64,000 nucleotides of DNA from Parvibaculum sp039680535 (GTDB lineage: Bacteria; Pseudomonadota; Alphaproteobacteria; Parvibaculales; Parvibaculaceae): positions 558,001 to 622,000 of the forward strand of contig NZ_JBDKSS010000013.1 in assembly GCF_039680535.1 (NCBI RefSeq), in the 5' to 3' direction. The stretch's first letter is position 1, and each line of letters starts with the position of its first letter. Below the pieces are notes generated by a model that was given only the letters and a program-made list of their open reading frames with translations, had not been told where the DNA came from and did not search any database. Made by a program: the position numbers and the translations under genes. Positions 62,705-64,000 of this stretch are shown here, in pieces.

Positions 62705-62738
62705 AACGAAAAAGGGCGGCCCTTGCGGGGCCGCCCTT
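62705..62738 (-). terminator. terminator after the ferritin-like gene
   Basis: A perfect 11-base-pair stem AAGGGCGGCCC / GGGCCGCCCTT (62712-62738, loop TTGCG); read leftward it is followed by TTTCGTTG. Confidence 0.85.
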
Positions 62739-62761
62739 CGGTCTCAGGTCGCGCCGGCCGC

Positions 62762-63895
62762 TTATTCGGCAGCCGACATCTTGTCCAGCGAATAGGCGCG
62801 GTTGCCCTGGCCGTTCAGCTGGAGCAGGTACTTGATGCCTTCTTCCGCAATGTCGTCGCCGATCATGCGGTCGCCTTCGGCATAAAGCTCCTTCATGTCG
62901 ATGAAGGCGGCATAGTTGCCGGCGGTGCGGCTGGTGATGATACCCGCCTTGAGCAGCGTCTTGATCAGAACGCGGAAGATGTTGGTCGATTCCTGCATGC
63001 TCTCGCGGATCTTGACGTCCGTGAGGGCTTCCATGAAGGCGCCCTGCACCCACTCCCAGTCGAGGCCGACAGCGGCGTAGATGTGCTTCTTCTGCTCGGG
63101 GCTGCCGAGGTTGTAGAGCAGCACTTCGAAGACGTGCCAGGCCCAGTCTTCGATCTGGTTGCGCTCATCCTCGTTGATGTGCGGGATGGTGCGGTCCGCC
63201 CAGATCTTGCCGAACTTGTGGTGGAAGGCTTCGTCCGTCATGGTCAGCTGCATGAGCTTGACCATCAGCGGGTCGCGGCCGTCCTTGTAGAAGGTCGCGA
63301 AAGCGCCCATGGCGAGGCCTTCGACGAGCATCTGCATGCCGACGATCTTCTTCCACACCAGCGGCGAGAGCACGAGTTCGGTGAGGATATTGCCGAGCGC
63401 CGGGCCGACGCGGACAGGCTTGCCCCAGCGCGCCTTGATGTAGTTGGTGAAGCCGGCGACGTGGCGCGCCTCTTCGCGGGTCTGGTTCGCGGCATATTCC
63501 TGTGCGCCCGGATCCTTCAAGATGTGGCAGAGCGAAGCCGAGAGCGCCAGCGCGCCCGCTTCGCCGTGGAGGATCGACGACAGCGACCACTGCACATCGA
63601 GATTGACGAGTTTGATCTTCTGCTTTTCGTCGAGCTTGTCGGCGACAGCGGTCTTGAGGTCGGTGTTCTGATTGGGATCGACCAGATATTCGTTTTCCAT
63701 GTCGAAGGGCTGGGAGAAGTCGACATACTTCTTGTCCATCGGATCCCAGAAATGATCGTGGGTCGCCGAGATGATCTTGTCGAAGGCGTTGGAGCGCTTG
63801 CCGTAACGCTCGACGTCCATCATCGCCGGGAAGTCATCCGGGGCGACGGCTTCGTAAGCCGGATCCACGGTCAGATTCGTTTCGATCTTCGTCAT
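62762..63895 (-). CDS. ferritin-like di-iron protein
   Basis: A 377-residue soluble protein built of helices, with a complete di-iron ligand set in the order Glu112, Glu142-x-x-His145, Glu192, Glu222-x-x-His225, the arrangement of ribonucleotide-reductase R2 and bacterial multicomponent monooxygenases. There is no R2 radical-Tyr context, no reductase or regulatory subunit beside it, and no signal peptide, so it could be an oxidase, oxygenase or desaturase that uses a separate electron donor. It lies upstream of a FadD-like gene on the same strand after a terminator. I cannot name the subfamily. Confidence 0.8.
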   Translation of the reverse strand: MTKIETNLTVDPAYEAVAPDDFPAMMDVERYGKRSNAFDKIISATHDHFWDPMDKKYVDFSQPFDMENEYLVDPNQNTDLKTAVADKLDEKQKIKLVNLDVQWSLSSILHGEAGALALSASLCHILKDPGAQEYAANQTREEARHVAGFTNYIKARWGKPVRVGPALGNILTELVLSPLVWKKIVGMQMLVEGLAMGAFATFYKDGRDPLMVKLMQLTMTDEAFHHKFGKIWADRTIPHINEDERNQIEDWAWHVFEVLLYNLGSPEQKKHIYAAVGLDWEWVQGAFMEALTDVKIRESMQESTNIFRVLIKTLLKAGIITSRTAGNYAAFIDMKELYAEGDRMIGDDIAEEGIKYLLQLNGQGNRAYSLDKMSAAE

Positions 63896-64000
63896 AGCTC
63901 CTCCTGTGCACGGCCGTTTCCCGGCCTGATACTCTGCGGCTGGCCTACGGTTTTCCGAGCCTCCGCCCTCTTTCCCATGACCAATATAGTGCCGAGGGTT

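Overview
The window reads as one chromosomal segment of a GC-rich alphaproteobacterium with a polar flagellum. CtrA, the phosphotransferase ChpT, the small CtrA inhibitor SciP (DUF1153) and FlbD are all present, which is the cell-cycle and flagellum circuit known from Caulobacter. The many acyl-CoA dehydrogenases and CoA ligases would fit a lipid-degrading Rhizobiales lineage such as Parvibaculum; that genus is a guess from content. I see no prophage, insertion sequence or CRISPR array.

Layout. 1-5.7 kb: end of an outer-membrane barrel gene, a CorA transporter, glutaminase, a membrane-anchored coiled-coil protein, an EipA/DUF1134 protein and cysQ. The 363-base gap before cysQ holds a consensus sigma-54 promoter and, 136 bases on, a strong intrinsic terminator on the + strand with no reading frame between them: a candidate sigma-54-dependent small RNA. 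5.8-9.9 kb: chpT, ctrA, divergent fliI-fliJ, and yajQ. 9.9-22.7 kb: a leftward flagellar block (fliK-flgD, sciP, fliF-fliG-fliH-fliN-flbD-flhA-flhF-flhG). Its promoters carry near-consensus CtrA boxes, a shared palindrome CGGCA-N5-TGCCG (candidate FlbD site) and a -24/-12 promoter before fliK.

22.9-30.9 kb: mnmA, a phospholipid N-methyltransferase-like gene with a Cys-rich tail, tRNA-Met with its own promoter, an XylR_N/V4R-PAS-GGDEF-EAL protein, an acyl-CoA dehydrogenase, a small secreted protein made of strict Asn-X dipeptides, and rluA/slyX/GIY-YIG genes. 31-38 kb: a possible cyclic-nucleotide signalling locus with a FecR-domain protein, a cNMP-binding SpoIIE phosphatase, a MscS channel with a C-terminal cNMP domain, a DUF3307 membrane protein and a CHASE2 adenylate cyclase.

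38-48.5 kb: a LysR regulator divergent from a valine/isobutyrate catabolic operon (mmsA, isobutyryl-CoA dehydrogenase, hydroxyisobutyryl-CoA hydrolase, mmsB) extended by enoyl-CoA hydratase, acetoacetyl-CoA synthetase, a FAH-family hydrolase and another acyl-CoA dehydrogenase. 48.5-52.3 kb: pstSCAB without phoU, behind a Pho box of three 11-base repeats. 52.4-57 kb: small or single genes (PEBP protein, DedA, glutathione S-transferase, esterase, cold-shock protein, two small unknowns). 57-64 kb: a pair of acyl-CoA dehydrogenases of which one lacks a visible catalytic base, a secreted DJ-1-like protein, an acyl-CoA synthetase and a ferritin-like di-iron protein. Start sites were moved from the longest possible start wherever a ribosome binding site or family length argued for it.
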